Positions 18,522 through 26,292 of a stretch of 38,920 nt of DNA are shown one piece after another. The stretch spans positions 1-38,920 of the forward strand of contig JAQWCT010000002.1 of the NCBI GenBank assembly GCA_028705785.1, given 5' to 3'. The notes under the pieces are model-generated. The model did no database searches and was not told the DNA's origin. It worked only from the letters and a program-made list of their open reading frames with translations. The stretch is from Sulfurospirillaceae bacterium. GTDB lineage: Bacteria > Campylobacterota > Campylobacteria > Campylobacterales > Sulfurospirillaceae. Numbering within the stretch: position 1 is the first letter of the stretch; the number at the start of each line of letters is the position of its first letter. The translations under genes were made by a program, and so were the position numbers.

Positions 18522-20324
18522 ATGAAGATGAATATATCAGAACTTTATCCAGCGCATTTTGATTATTCGGCGCAGAGTTATATGGCTTTGATGCGCTCCA
18601 TCTTGATTAAAGCGTCGTATGATAGTGTGCTTAAAAAAATTACAGGCTATAAAGGGATGTATCTGTGTCAAGATCCTAAAGAGTGTTGGACACTTAAATT
18701 TGACCAATTTGTAGGTATTTTTGGTATGGTATTTTCAGAAACAAACGAAGGGTTTGGACGCTTTCATTTGTACTATTTTCCCTCACCCAAAGAGGCATTA
18801 ATTGAGAAATTTTCACTCTTGGAAGCCTTGCTAAGTCAAGAAGAAGATTTTATCGATAAAGTGCGCTCTTTCGCCCAATATCCCGAGCTTTTGAGTCAAT
18901 TTTATATCGGCAGTTTAGCCTTACATGTAAGCTTTGAATCCCAAACACTCTTGCTTTTTTACGAGACACTTTTGCGCCAAAGAATTTACAGCAAAGCGGG
19001 TGTTTTTTCTCCGTGGCAAAAAGAGATGTGTGTGATTGAAGCGGGTGGTTTGGATAAGGATTTACCTTGTTTTCGCTTGGTTCTTCCTGTGATGAATTTC
19101 CTCAATACTGCCATTACAAGGCTTACATGTAACGCTCCCTCATACTTTAAACTCTTCAAAGCGCGCTCTTTTAGCCTAGCATATGATGCCAAAGGTGTGT
19201 TTGAAAAAACACTTGAACGCCCCGAGACAAAACTCTTTGTCGCGTTAGGATATGGCGAGACTGATTTTGATGCTTTGGTGCAAATGCCTTTAGCGCATGA
19301 AAAAGCAGAAGTGGTGAGTGAGCAGATGAGTTTAAATAGTTTTTTACAAAAAGCGCCGTGGTATGACCAAAGTGAGAACAAAGCCTCTCCTCTCATGTGG
19401 GCACACAAAGAGACCATGAAGCCAAAGTTGGTTGTGGTGACGGGGTTTTTAGGCTCAGGAAAAACCAATTTTTTACAGCATTATATTGAGTATGAGACAG
19501 AGAAAAACCGTTTTGTGGGCATTATTCAAAATGAGATAGGGAAAACGGGTTTGGATGGGAAGCTAGTAGATTATGATTATTCGTTGGTGGAGCTTGATGA
19601 GGGATGTGTGTGTTGTTCTCTTTGCGGACAGCTACGCATAGGCGTCAACACACTGATGAAAAATACTACGCCAGATACCATTTTACTAGAAACCACAGGT
19701 GTTGCTAATCCTTTCAATCTTTTGAGTGAGCTGAATGAACTCGAAGATATCGTTGATTTAGAGGCGATTGTCACCGTGGTTGATGGAAGTAGTGCGCTTT
19801 ATTTGGCAGGGGAGTATCGTATTTTTTTAGACCAGATTCGCTCAGCTGATGTCATCTTACTGAATAAAACCGATTTGATGAGTGAAGCAGAAATAGAAAA
19901 AGTCGAACAGCTTTTATATGAAAATAATCGTTGTGCAAAAGTCATTCACACGGTACAATGCGATATCCATCCTCATATTTTAGCCATTTCTCTTAATGCG
20001 TCAACTGCACAAATTGCCTCTTTGATTGCGGAAGACGATGAGGTTAAATATACGCATCTTCAAGACAATCTCTCAAGCCTCAAAGTTAATATTCAAAAAT
20101 CTGTGAATAAAGAACGATTTGAAGCGTATTTAAAAGCTTTGCCTTCCTCGATTTTTAGGCTTAAAGGTATCGTCCAGTTTGAAGATGAACCTCACCAATG
20201 CGTTGTTCAATTCGTACATGGTCGCTATGAGTTTGTCGTCCAAAGGGAAGACCAAATCCATGAATCATTTTTGGTCTATATTGGGAAAAATATGAATCAA
20301 TTTTATATTCCCTCTGTTTTTTAA
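18522..20324 (+). CDS. CobW/COG0523-family GTPase with a ~300-aa N-terminal extension
   Basis: GFLGSGKTNFLQ Walker A; DEGCVCCSLCGQLR (CxCC); ETTGVANP; NKTD; N-terminal ~300 aa not part of the canonical family. Confidence 0.87.
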   Translation: MKMNISELYPAHFDYSAQSYMALMRSILIKASYDSVLKKITGYKGMYLCQDPKECWTLKFDQFVGIFGMVFSETNEGFGRFHLYYFPSPKEALIEKFSLLEALLSQEEDFIDKVRSFAQYPELLSQFYIGSLALHVSFESQTLLLFYETLLRQRIYSKAGVFSPWQKEMCVIEAGGLDKDLPCFRLVLPVMNFLNTAITRLTCNAPSYFKLFKARSFSLAYDAKGVFEKTLERPETKLFVALGYGETDFDALVQMPLAHEKAEVVSEQMSLNSFLQKAPWYDQSENKASPLMWAHKETMKPKLVVVTGFLGSGKTNFLQHYIEYETEKNRFVGIIQNEIGKTGLDGKLVDYDYSLVELDEGCVCCSLCGQLRIGVNTLMKNTTPDTILLETTGVANPFNLLSELNELEDIVDLEAIVTVVDGSSALYLAGEYRIFLDQIRSADVILLNKTDLMSEAEIEKVEQLLYENNRCAKVIHTVQCDIHPHILAISLNASTAQIASLIAEDDEVKYTHLQDNLSSLKVNIQKSVNKERFEAYLKALPSSIFRLKGIVQFEDEPHQCVVQFVHGRYEFVVQREDQIHESFLVYIGKNMNQFYIPSVF

Positions 20325-20335
20325 AAGCTTTTTCA

Positions 20336-20370
20336 TTGTTACCCACTGTTTACTCCTTTAGCGTTAAGAT
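20336..20370 (+). promoter_or_regulatory. TTGTTAC-N6-TTTAC-N11-TAAGAT promoter/operator
   Basis: TTAC half-sites 11 bp apart; same architecture at 21103-21137. Confidence 0.5.
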
Positions 20371-20411
20371 GCATATGGGAAAAGCTCCCAAATACAACAA
20401 AGGAGGAGACG

Positions 20412-21068
20412 ATGAATATTGGTTCAAATTCTCTCTATGGGGTATCTGCCTACTCTTCTAGCAGTAGCACGAGTAGTACAAGTTCCATGAGTTCAAAATT
20501 CGCAGAAGAGTTGCTTACTTCTATGGATAGTGATTCAAGTGGTACTGTGGATAGTGCAGAATTTAGCAGTGCGGCTCTTGCACTCTCAAGTTCTAATGAT
20601 GAGAGTTCAACACAAGAAGCATTTGCAGCACTTGATACCAATGAAGATGGCGTTGTGAGCATTGATGAGCTCACCAGTTCTATAGAGGCTATCATGGAAC
20701 AACAAAAAGGAGCAATGGTAGCTGGAGGTACACCACCACCGCCACCACCTTCACAAGAGGAAGATACAGGCTATACGCAAGAAGAACTCACTGCTATGGC
20801 GAGTGAAACTTCTTCTACAGAGAGTACCCTTTCTTCATTATTTGAGTCATTGGCTACGAACTTTGATTCAGCCGATACCAATAGTGATGGTAAAGTGACT
20901 TCTGCTGAAGCGATGGCCTATGAAGAATCCACTAAACAAACGAGTGTTGGTACAACATCAAGTAGTGATAGTGAAGACGGATTGATGAAAAAGCTGTTGG
21001 AGCAGATTATCGCTCAGTATGCTAATCAAAATAGCATCAGTACTTCTGCTATCAACCTTAGCGCATAG
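20412..21068 (+). CDS. Ser-rich EF-hand (calcium-binding) protein
   Basis: DSDSSGTVDSAEF, DTNEDGVVSIDE, DTNSDGKVTSAE EF-hand loops; AAAGGAGG SD. Confidence 0.85.
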   Translation: MNIGSNSLYGVSAYSSSSSTSSTSSMSSKFAEELLTSMDSDSSGTVDSAEFSSAALALSSSNDESSTQEAFAALDTNEDGVVSIDELTSSIEAIMEQQKGAMVAGGTPPPPPPSQEEDTGYTQEELTAMASETSSTESTLSSLFESLATNFDSADTNSDGKVTSAEAMAYEESTKQTSVGTTSSSDSEDGLMKKLLEQIIAQYANQNSISTSAINLSA

Positions 21069-21078
21069 TCCCATCAAG

Positions 21079-21104
21079 CCACGCTCTAAGCAAGGCGTGG
21101 TTTT
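21079..21104 (+). terminator. Intrinsic terminator CCACGC-N10-GCGTGG-TTTT
   Basis: Inverted repeat plus T tract after the EF-hand gene. Confidence 0.8.
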
Positions 21105-21137
21105 GTTACTTTTGATTTACTTTTCCTTTGATATAAT
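21103..21137 (+). promoter_or_regulatory. TTGTTAC-N6-TTTAC-N11-TATAAT promoter/operator of the RR gene
   Basis: Direct-repeat half-sites with the same spacing as at 20336-20370; -10 TATAAT at 21132-21137. Confidence 0.55.
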
Positions 21138-21143
21138 CAAGCT

Positions 21144-21812
21144 ATGATAAAAATACTCCTCATCGAAGATGATGTTGAATTAGCCAGCTTGCTTCAAGCA
21201 GCACTATTGGTGGAAGCTATTGAAGTAAAGCTCGCTTTTACACCGCTTGAAGGCTTGACTGCTTTGCAAAATGAATCTTTTGATGCGCTCGTCCTTGACC
21301 TCTCTTTACCCCAAATTGATGGACTTGAAATTTGCAGAATTGTCCATGAATCCATCCCCAATCTTCCCATCATCATCTCCTCAGCAAGGTCAGATATGAA
21401 CGATAAAGTGATGGGTTTTGAGCGAGGGGCTGATGACTTTTTACCCAAACCTTACGACCCAAGAGAGTTGGCTTTTCGTCTTCGTGCCATCCTAAGAAGG
21501 GGTGTTTTGATTCCCGAAAGTGAAGCGCTTTTTCATATTGATGAGGCAAAACATCTTATTTCTCGCGGGCAAAATGCTTTGCGTCTTACGCAAGCGGAGT
21601 ATGACATCGTTGCGTACATGCTTAAAAAAGCGGGTTTTGTGATTTCTAGAGAAGAGTTATTGCTCAATATTGGGTCGATTAAATATGAAAGTAGTTTGAA
21701 AAGCATTGATGTTATTATGGGGCGGATTCGTCAAAAAATCGGAGATAATCCTAAAAAACCACGGTTTATTCTCTCCATTCGAGGTGTGGGGTATAAGTTT
21801 ATCAATGCGTAA
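21144..21812 (+). CDS. OmpR-family response regulator
   Basis: ILLIEDDVELA, LDLSLPQIDGL, KPYDPRELAFRLRAILRR; C-terminal winged helix IRQKIGDNPKKPRFILSIRGVGYKF. Confidence 0.94.
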   Translation: MIKILLIEDDVELASLLQAALLVEAIEVKLAFTPLEGLTALQNESFDALVLDLSLPQIDGLEICRIVHESIPNLPIIISSARSDMNDKVMGFERGADDFLPKPYDPRELAFRLRAILRRGVLIPESEALFHIDEAKHLISRGQNALRLTQAEYDIVAYMLKKAGFVISREELLLNIGSIKYESSLKSIDVIMGRIRQKIGDNPKKPRFILSIRGVGYKFINA

Positions 21813-23037
21813 AGTTTCTATTATCACCCTTGTGACTGTCTTTTTTGCCCTGACTATCGTGGTGATTAACATCGCCTTAATACTTGAGTACAAAAGGCAA
21901 GTAAGTGACTTGCAGCTTTTTGCATTTCAGCGCTTTGTGATGGGCATGAAAATGATGCGTGATATGCCAGAAGATTTGGATGAACAACTCTCAAAGCTAG
22001 GTATTCGTGTGAGTGAAAAAGAGATGAAGTTACTTCAAAGAGAAGGTGAAAAACTGTTTGAAGACCCTTTTGCTGATGTCGTTTTGTATGAAAAAAAGCT
22101 TTATTTTGTGCCAAGATCACCACCTTCATTTCCGCCAAATGCTCTAAAAAATATGCCTCCACCCCCTCATTTTAGAGGTCCACCTCCTATTTTAGAAGAC
22201 AAAGGGGAGTTTTCTGCGGGTCGCGTTTGGATTTTAAGTGCAGTGGTCAATGTTCTTCTTATCCTTTTCTTTGTCATTGTTTTGCGTAAACTTTTAGGTC
22301 TTCGCAAGCTTAAAAGTGCGATTAGGGCTTTTGGAAATGAGCGAGAATTTAAACCCATTGTATTGGAGAGTGCAGATGAATTGGGTGAAATTGCGATGGA
22401 ATTTAACCAAGCAATGGAAAAAATACATCATTTAAAAGAGGCAAGAACGCTCTTTTTACGCAATATTTTGCATGAGCTAAAAACGCCCATTATGAAAGGG
22501 CGAATACTGTCACAATCACTCGAAAACCCTAAGAAAAAAGAGCCTTTAGAGAGAGTTTTTACAAGGCTTGAGAGTTTGTTAGGAGAGATGGTTAAAGTGG
22601 AAAAACTCACTTCCAATGAATGGGTAGTGGATAAAAAAGAGTATCGATTGGTAGATGTGCTTGACCATGCACGCGACCTTTTGATGAGTGATACGAGTCG
22701 TTTAAAAGTTAATGCCAACATTGAAGCACCTATTGTGTGTGTTGATTTTGAACTTTTTGCGACAGCGCTTAAAAATTTACTCGATAATGCACTGAAATAT
22801 TCTGTAGGTGAAGTTGAAGTAAGCATTGATGACAAACAAATAGGCGTTTGTAGTGTTGGAGAAAAGTTACACCAAGAACGACTTGATTTTTCAAAAGCCT
22901 TCAACCGTGAGACGGAAGGTGCTCCAAACGGTCTAGGACTAGGGCTTTACATCGCCAATGCTATCATTACTAAACATGGCTTTGCCCTTAAGTACTTACA
23001 TGTAAAAGGGCAAAATTGTTTTGTGATAGTTATATGA
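21805..23037 (+). CDS. Sensor histidine kinase (ArsS-like)
   Basis: RNILHELKTPIMKGRILSQSL H-box; GLGLGLYIAN; ATG 21805 overlaps the RR stop. Confidence 0.9.
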   Translation: MRKVSIITLVTVFFALTIVVINIALILEYKRQVSDLQLFAFQRFVMGMKMMRDMPEDLDEQLSKLGIRVSEKEMKLLQREGEKLFEDPFADVVLYEKKLYFVPRSPPSFPPNALKNMPPPPHFRGPPPILEDKGEFSAGRVWILSAVVNVLLILFFVIVLRKLLGLRKLKSAIRAFGNEREFKPIVLESADELGEIAMEFNQAMEKIHHLKEARTLFLRNILHELKTPIMKGRILSQSLENPKKKEPLERVFTRLESLLGEMVKVEKLTSNEWVVDKKEYRLVDVLDHARDLLMSDTSRLKVNANIEAPIVCVDFELFATALKNLLDNALKYSVGEVEVSIDDKQIGVCSVGEKLHQERLDFSKAFNRETEGAPNGLGLGLYIANAIITKHGFALKYLHVKGQNCFVIVI

Positions 23038-23389
23038 TGTCCTTGAGCTTTTCTTTGAGAATGTGTGGCGTAAAAGGTTTAATGATATAGTTATTAACAC
23101 CCTCTTTAATCGCCGTGATAACTTCTCTCTTGCCGCCCTCTGTTGTAATCATAATGATAGGCGTATGCTTGTACGCTTCCATAGATCTTGCAGTTTTGAC
23201 AAGTTCCAATCCATTCATGCGTGGCATATTCCAGTCAGTCATAATGGCATCAAATTGTGTTTCTTTCATTTTTTTGAGTGCATCCACGCCATCTTCGGCT
23301 TCGGTGACTTCAAAGTAACCAATGCTTCCTAATGTATTGCACACGATTCTTCGCATGGTTGAGCTATCATCAACGACTAAAAAGTGCAT
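23030..23389 (-). CDS. cheY: CheY-like single-domain response regulator
   Basis: FLVVDDSSTMRRIVCNTL, TDWNMPRMNGLELV, IIMITTEGGK, YIIKPFTP. Confidence 0.9.
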   Translation of the reverse strand: MHFLVVDDSSTMRRIVCNTLGSIGYFEVTEAEDGVDALKKMKETQFDAIMTDWNMPRMNGLELVKTARSMEAYKHTPIIMITTEGGKREVITAIKEGVNNYIIKPFTPHILKEKLKDII

Positions 23390-23474
23390 TCTTCATCCTT
23401 TGTTTTTATTCTTACATGTAAGAAGCAAAAAGTGTTCTACTTTTGGTATCATAATGAAAAAAAGTGGAGGGACA

Positions 23475-24452
23475 GTGAACTACATCGGCTCTAAAACAAA
23501 ACTCATCCCTTTTTTAAAGGAGACTATCAAAGGTATTGTCGGGGAAGATTTGAGCCAAAAGAGCCTGTGTGACCTTTTTGCAGGAAGTGGGGTTGTAGGA
23601 AGAGCCTTTAAAGATGAGGTTGATTTTATCATCAGCAATGATATAGAATATTATAGCTATGTTTTGAACTACAATGCCCTTTTGGGAAAAACTATCCATC
23701 ATGCTTGCGACTACATAGAAACTCTCAATGAACTCAAACCTCTTGAAGGACTTATTTATCAACACTATTGCGAGGGAAGTGGCTGTGGAAGAGTCTACTT
23801 TTCAGACCTTAACGGTCAAAAGATAGACGCACTGCGCCAAGCCATTGAATCATATAAAGAGGATAAAAATCTTTACTATTTTTTACTAGCTTCCTTACTA
23901 AAGAGTGCCGATAAAGTGGCTAATACCGCTTCGGTCTATAGTTCTTTTTTGAAAACACTCAAACCACTAGCGTGTAAAGAAATGGTATTAGAGGGCTTGG
24001 ATTTTGAGCCAGATGAAAAATCGCATCAAGTTTTTTGTGAAGATGCCAATACCCTTATTTCTAAAATAAAAGGCGATATACTCTATCTTGACCCACCTTA
24101 CAATCACCGTCAATATGGTGCTAACTATCATCTTCTTAACACGATTGCCTTTTATGATGTTTTTGAGCCTCAAGGAAAAACAGGTGTGAGAAACTATATC
24201 AGTTCACCTTATTGTAAAAGAGGGAGTGCATTTAGTGCTTTGGAAGCATTGATTCGTGAGGCACAATTTCATTATATTTTTTTGAGTTACAATGATGAGG
24301 GGCTTATCTCTCAAAGCGATATTGCTCAAATAATGCGTCGTTATGGCAGATATGAGGCCCAAAGCATTCCTCATCAGCGTTTTAAAGCTTACGATAATAA
24401 ACAATGTAAAAATTTCACACGCGAATATCTTCACATATTAGAAAAGTTTTAA
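23475..24452 (+). CDS. D12-class N6-adenine DNA methyltransferase (apparently orphan)
   Basis: VNYIGSKTKLIPFL, CDLFAGSGVVGRAFK, ILYLDPPYNHRQYG; GTG start with GGAGGG SD. Confidence 0.88.
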   Translation: MNYIGSKTKLIPFLKETIKGIVGEDLSQKSLCDLFAGSGVVGRAFKDEVDFIISNDIEYYSYVLNYNALLGKTIHHACDYIETLNELKPLEGLIYQHYCEGSGCGRVYFSDLNGQKIDALRQAIESYKEDKNLYYFLLASLLKSADKVANTASVYSSFLKTLKPLACKEMVLEGLDFEPDEKSHQVFCEDANTLISKIKGDILYLDPPYNHRQYGANYHLLNTIAFYDVFEPQGKTGVRNYISSPYCKRGSAFSALEALIREAQFHYIFLSYNDEGLISQSDIAQIMRRYGRYEAQSIPHQRFKAYDNKQCKNFTREYLHILEKF

Positions 24453-24505
24453 AAGAATTTGGATACAATTCGCATCTTTTATATCGTTAGAAAAAAGGAA
24501 ATACA

Positions 24506-24706
24506 ATGTTGAAAAAATTAACACTCATCATGACAATGATAGCAATGGTCTCTACCATGGCATTTGCACAAACTGCTACCCTCCAAAAAACAAAGAAAAA
24601 TACGGTACACAAACAAGTAAAACATGTAAGTGCTAAACCTGCTAAAAAACAACATATAGCTTCAAAAAATACGAAAAAAACTAAAAAGAAAGTCAAAGTC
24701 GCTTAA
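24506..24706 (+). CDS. Small secreted Lys-rich basic peptide
   Basis: Signal peptide ...MAFA-Q; mature part ~44 aa dominated by Lys; SD AAAGGAA. Confidence 0.65.
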   Translation: MLKKLTLIMTMIAMVSTMAFAQTATLQKTKKNTVHKQVKHVSAKPAKKQHIASKNTKKTKKKVKVA

Positions 24707-24716
24707 CGCTTTAAAT

Positions 24717-24747
24717 GCTCCTATAAGTTTAAAAAAATTATAGGAGC
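24717..24747. terminator. Hairpin GCTCCTATAA-N11-TTATAGGAGC
   Basis: 10-bp perfect inverted repeat 11 nt after the stop at 24706; weak T tract. Confidence 0.55.
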
Positions 24748-24880
24748 TTAAGCCCACTCCCAGTAAAATCCCTCCATGCACATCGTCTAAGGTTTAGACA
24801 AACATAAATAGCATTCTTCTTAATGTACTCTTTTGTGTTTATCCCCTTTTGTTGTGCCACTTTACATGTAAGGAATTTGT

Positions 24881-25969
24881 ATGAAAAGAAGAGTATTTAT
24901 GCAAGGGTGTGCGGCATTTGGTGCAAGTGCGGTTTTATTGCCGAGGGTTTCTATCCTTGAAGCGAGCGAGCCAAAAGGTGAAACACGCGTTTTTATGGTT
25001 AAAAATAGTTACAACCTCAAAAGTGAAAATCCTAAACTTGTGACTAAGCTATGGATTCCCCTACCGCTACAAAGTGAATATCAACACATAAGCGACATCA
25101 AGTTTAGCTCCAATGCGAGTAAGGCGTATATCACCGATAAAAATAGTTATCAAGCCAATACGCTCTATGCACAGTGGGATGAGGGCGGTGATAAAGTCTT
25201 AGAGCTATCCTTTCGCGTGACAACAAAAGAGCGACATACCGACTTTTCTAAAGCAACCGCTTCTTCTACTTATCCAAAAGCTGTCGCTCGTTTTTTAAAA
25301 CCAACGGCGCATATTCCTACCACAGGCAAAGTCAAAGAATTGGCCCTTAAAATCACCCAAGAGGCTAAAATACCATTGGAAAAAGCCAAAGCTATTTATG
25401 GCTGGGTCACTGAAAATATGCACCGCGATGATGCCGTTATCGGATGTGGTGTGGGTGATGCAGGTAAAGCGATAGAGCAGAATATCTTGGGTGGAAAATG
25501 TACAGATATTAGCTCTGTGTTTGTAGCATTGTTAAGAAGTGTCGGCGTGCCAGCTCGTGAGATTTTTGGTATCAGGCTTGGGAGTTCTAAGTTTTCCAAA
25601 GCGTGTGGCAGTAGTGATGATGCAGGATTTGCCAAAATTAGTGGCGCTCAGCATTGTCGGGCGGAATTTTACATCGTAGGATGTGGTTGGATTCCATGTG
25701 ACCCAGCCGATGTTGCCAAAGTTATCCTAAGCGAAAAAATGACACTCAAAGATCCATTGGTTCAAAAAGTTCGAGACTATTTCTTTGGGAATTGGGAGAT
25801 GAACTGGGTAGGATTTAATGATGGCAGAGATTTTGTTTTAAGCCCCACACCAACGCAAAAACCACTCAATATGTTTGGTTATCCTTATGCTGAAGTGGAA
25901 GATGAGGTTTTGGATTATTATTCACCAGCAGGCTTTAGTTACGCCTATACTTCGCAAGAAAAATTATAA
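24881..25969 (+). CDS. Transglutaminase-like domain protein with Tat-type leader
   Basis: MKRRVFMQGCAAFGAS leader; GGKCTDISSVFVALLRSVGVPAREIFGIRLG; AQHCRAEFY...CDPADV (C/H/D triad). Confidence 0.87.
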   Translation: MKRRVFMQGCAAFGASAVLLPRVSILEASEPKGETRVFMVKNSYNLKSENPKLVTKLWIPLPLQSEYQHISDIKFSSNASKAYITDKNSYQANTLYAQWDEGGDKVLELSFRVTTKERHTDFSKATASSTYPKAVARFLKPTAHIPTTGKVKELALKITQEAKIPLEKAKAIYGWVTENMHRDDAVIGCGVGDAGKAIEQNILGGKCTDISSVFVALLRSVGVPAREIFGIRLGSSKFSKACGSSDDAGFAKISGAQHCRAEFYIVGCGWIPCDPADVAKVILSEKMTLKDPLVQKVRDYFFGNWEMNWVGFNDGRDFVLSPTPTQKPLNMFGYPYAEVEDEVLDYYSPAGFSYAYTSQEKL

Positions 25970-25971
25970 TC

Positions 25972-26292
25972 ATGAAAGGGATGTTAGGCGCACTGCTATC
26001 GGCTTTTTTAGCAACTGCGTGTTGCCTTCCTCCTCTTTTATTTTTAGTGTTCGGAGCTTCTTTTGGCTTTTTGAGTTTTTTAGAAGTTTTAACACCACTT
26101 CGTATACCACTTTCACTTTTATCTTTAGCGCTTTTGTATGTGTCATGGAGAGCTTATACGCAAAAATGCTTTACATGTAAGGTGCAAAAACGCACACGCT
26201 ATGTTTGGTTTTATAGCATTATCTTGACACTGATAGTGGCTATTTTACTTTATCCTGAGTGGGCGATGTTATTTTTGGAGAGTGAAGAATGA
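25972..26292 (+). CDS. MerT-like small membrane transport protein
   Basis: LLSAFLATACCLPPLLFLVFGASFG (vicinal Cys in TM1) and loop CFTC pair; followed by a MerP-like gene. Confidence 0.75.
   Translation: MKGMLGALLSAFLATACCLPPLLFLVFGASFGFLSFLEVLTPLRIPLSLLSLALLYVSWRAYTQKCFTCKVQKRTRYVWFYSIILTLIVAILLYPEWAMLFLESEE

Noticed and set aside
18986-19468. 160-aa - strand ORF
   Set aside because: Antisense to the COG0523 GTPase; composition typical of a spurious antisense frame.
20378-20390. GGGAAAAGCTCCC as a terminator between the GTPase and EF-hand genes
   Set aside because: Only 4-bp stem and no T tract; it lies in the leader after the predicted TSS.
22428-22904. 158-aa - strand ORF
   Set aside because: Antisense to the sensor kinase at 21805-23037; Ser-rich shadow ORF.
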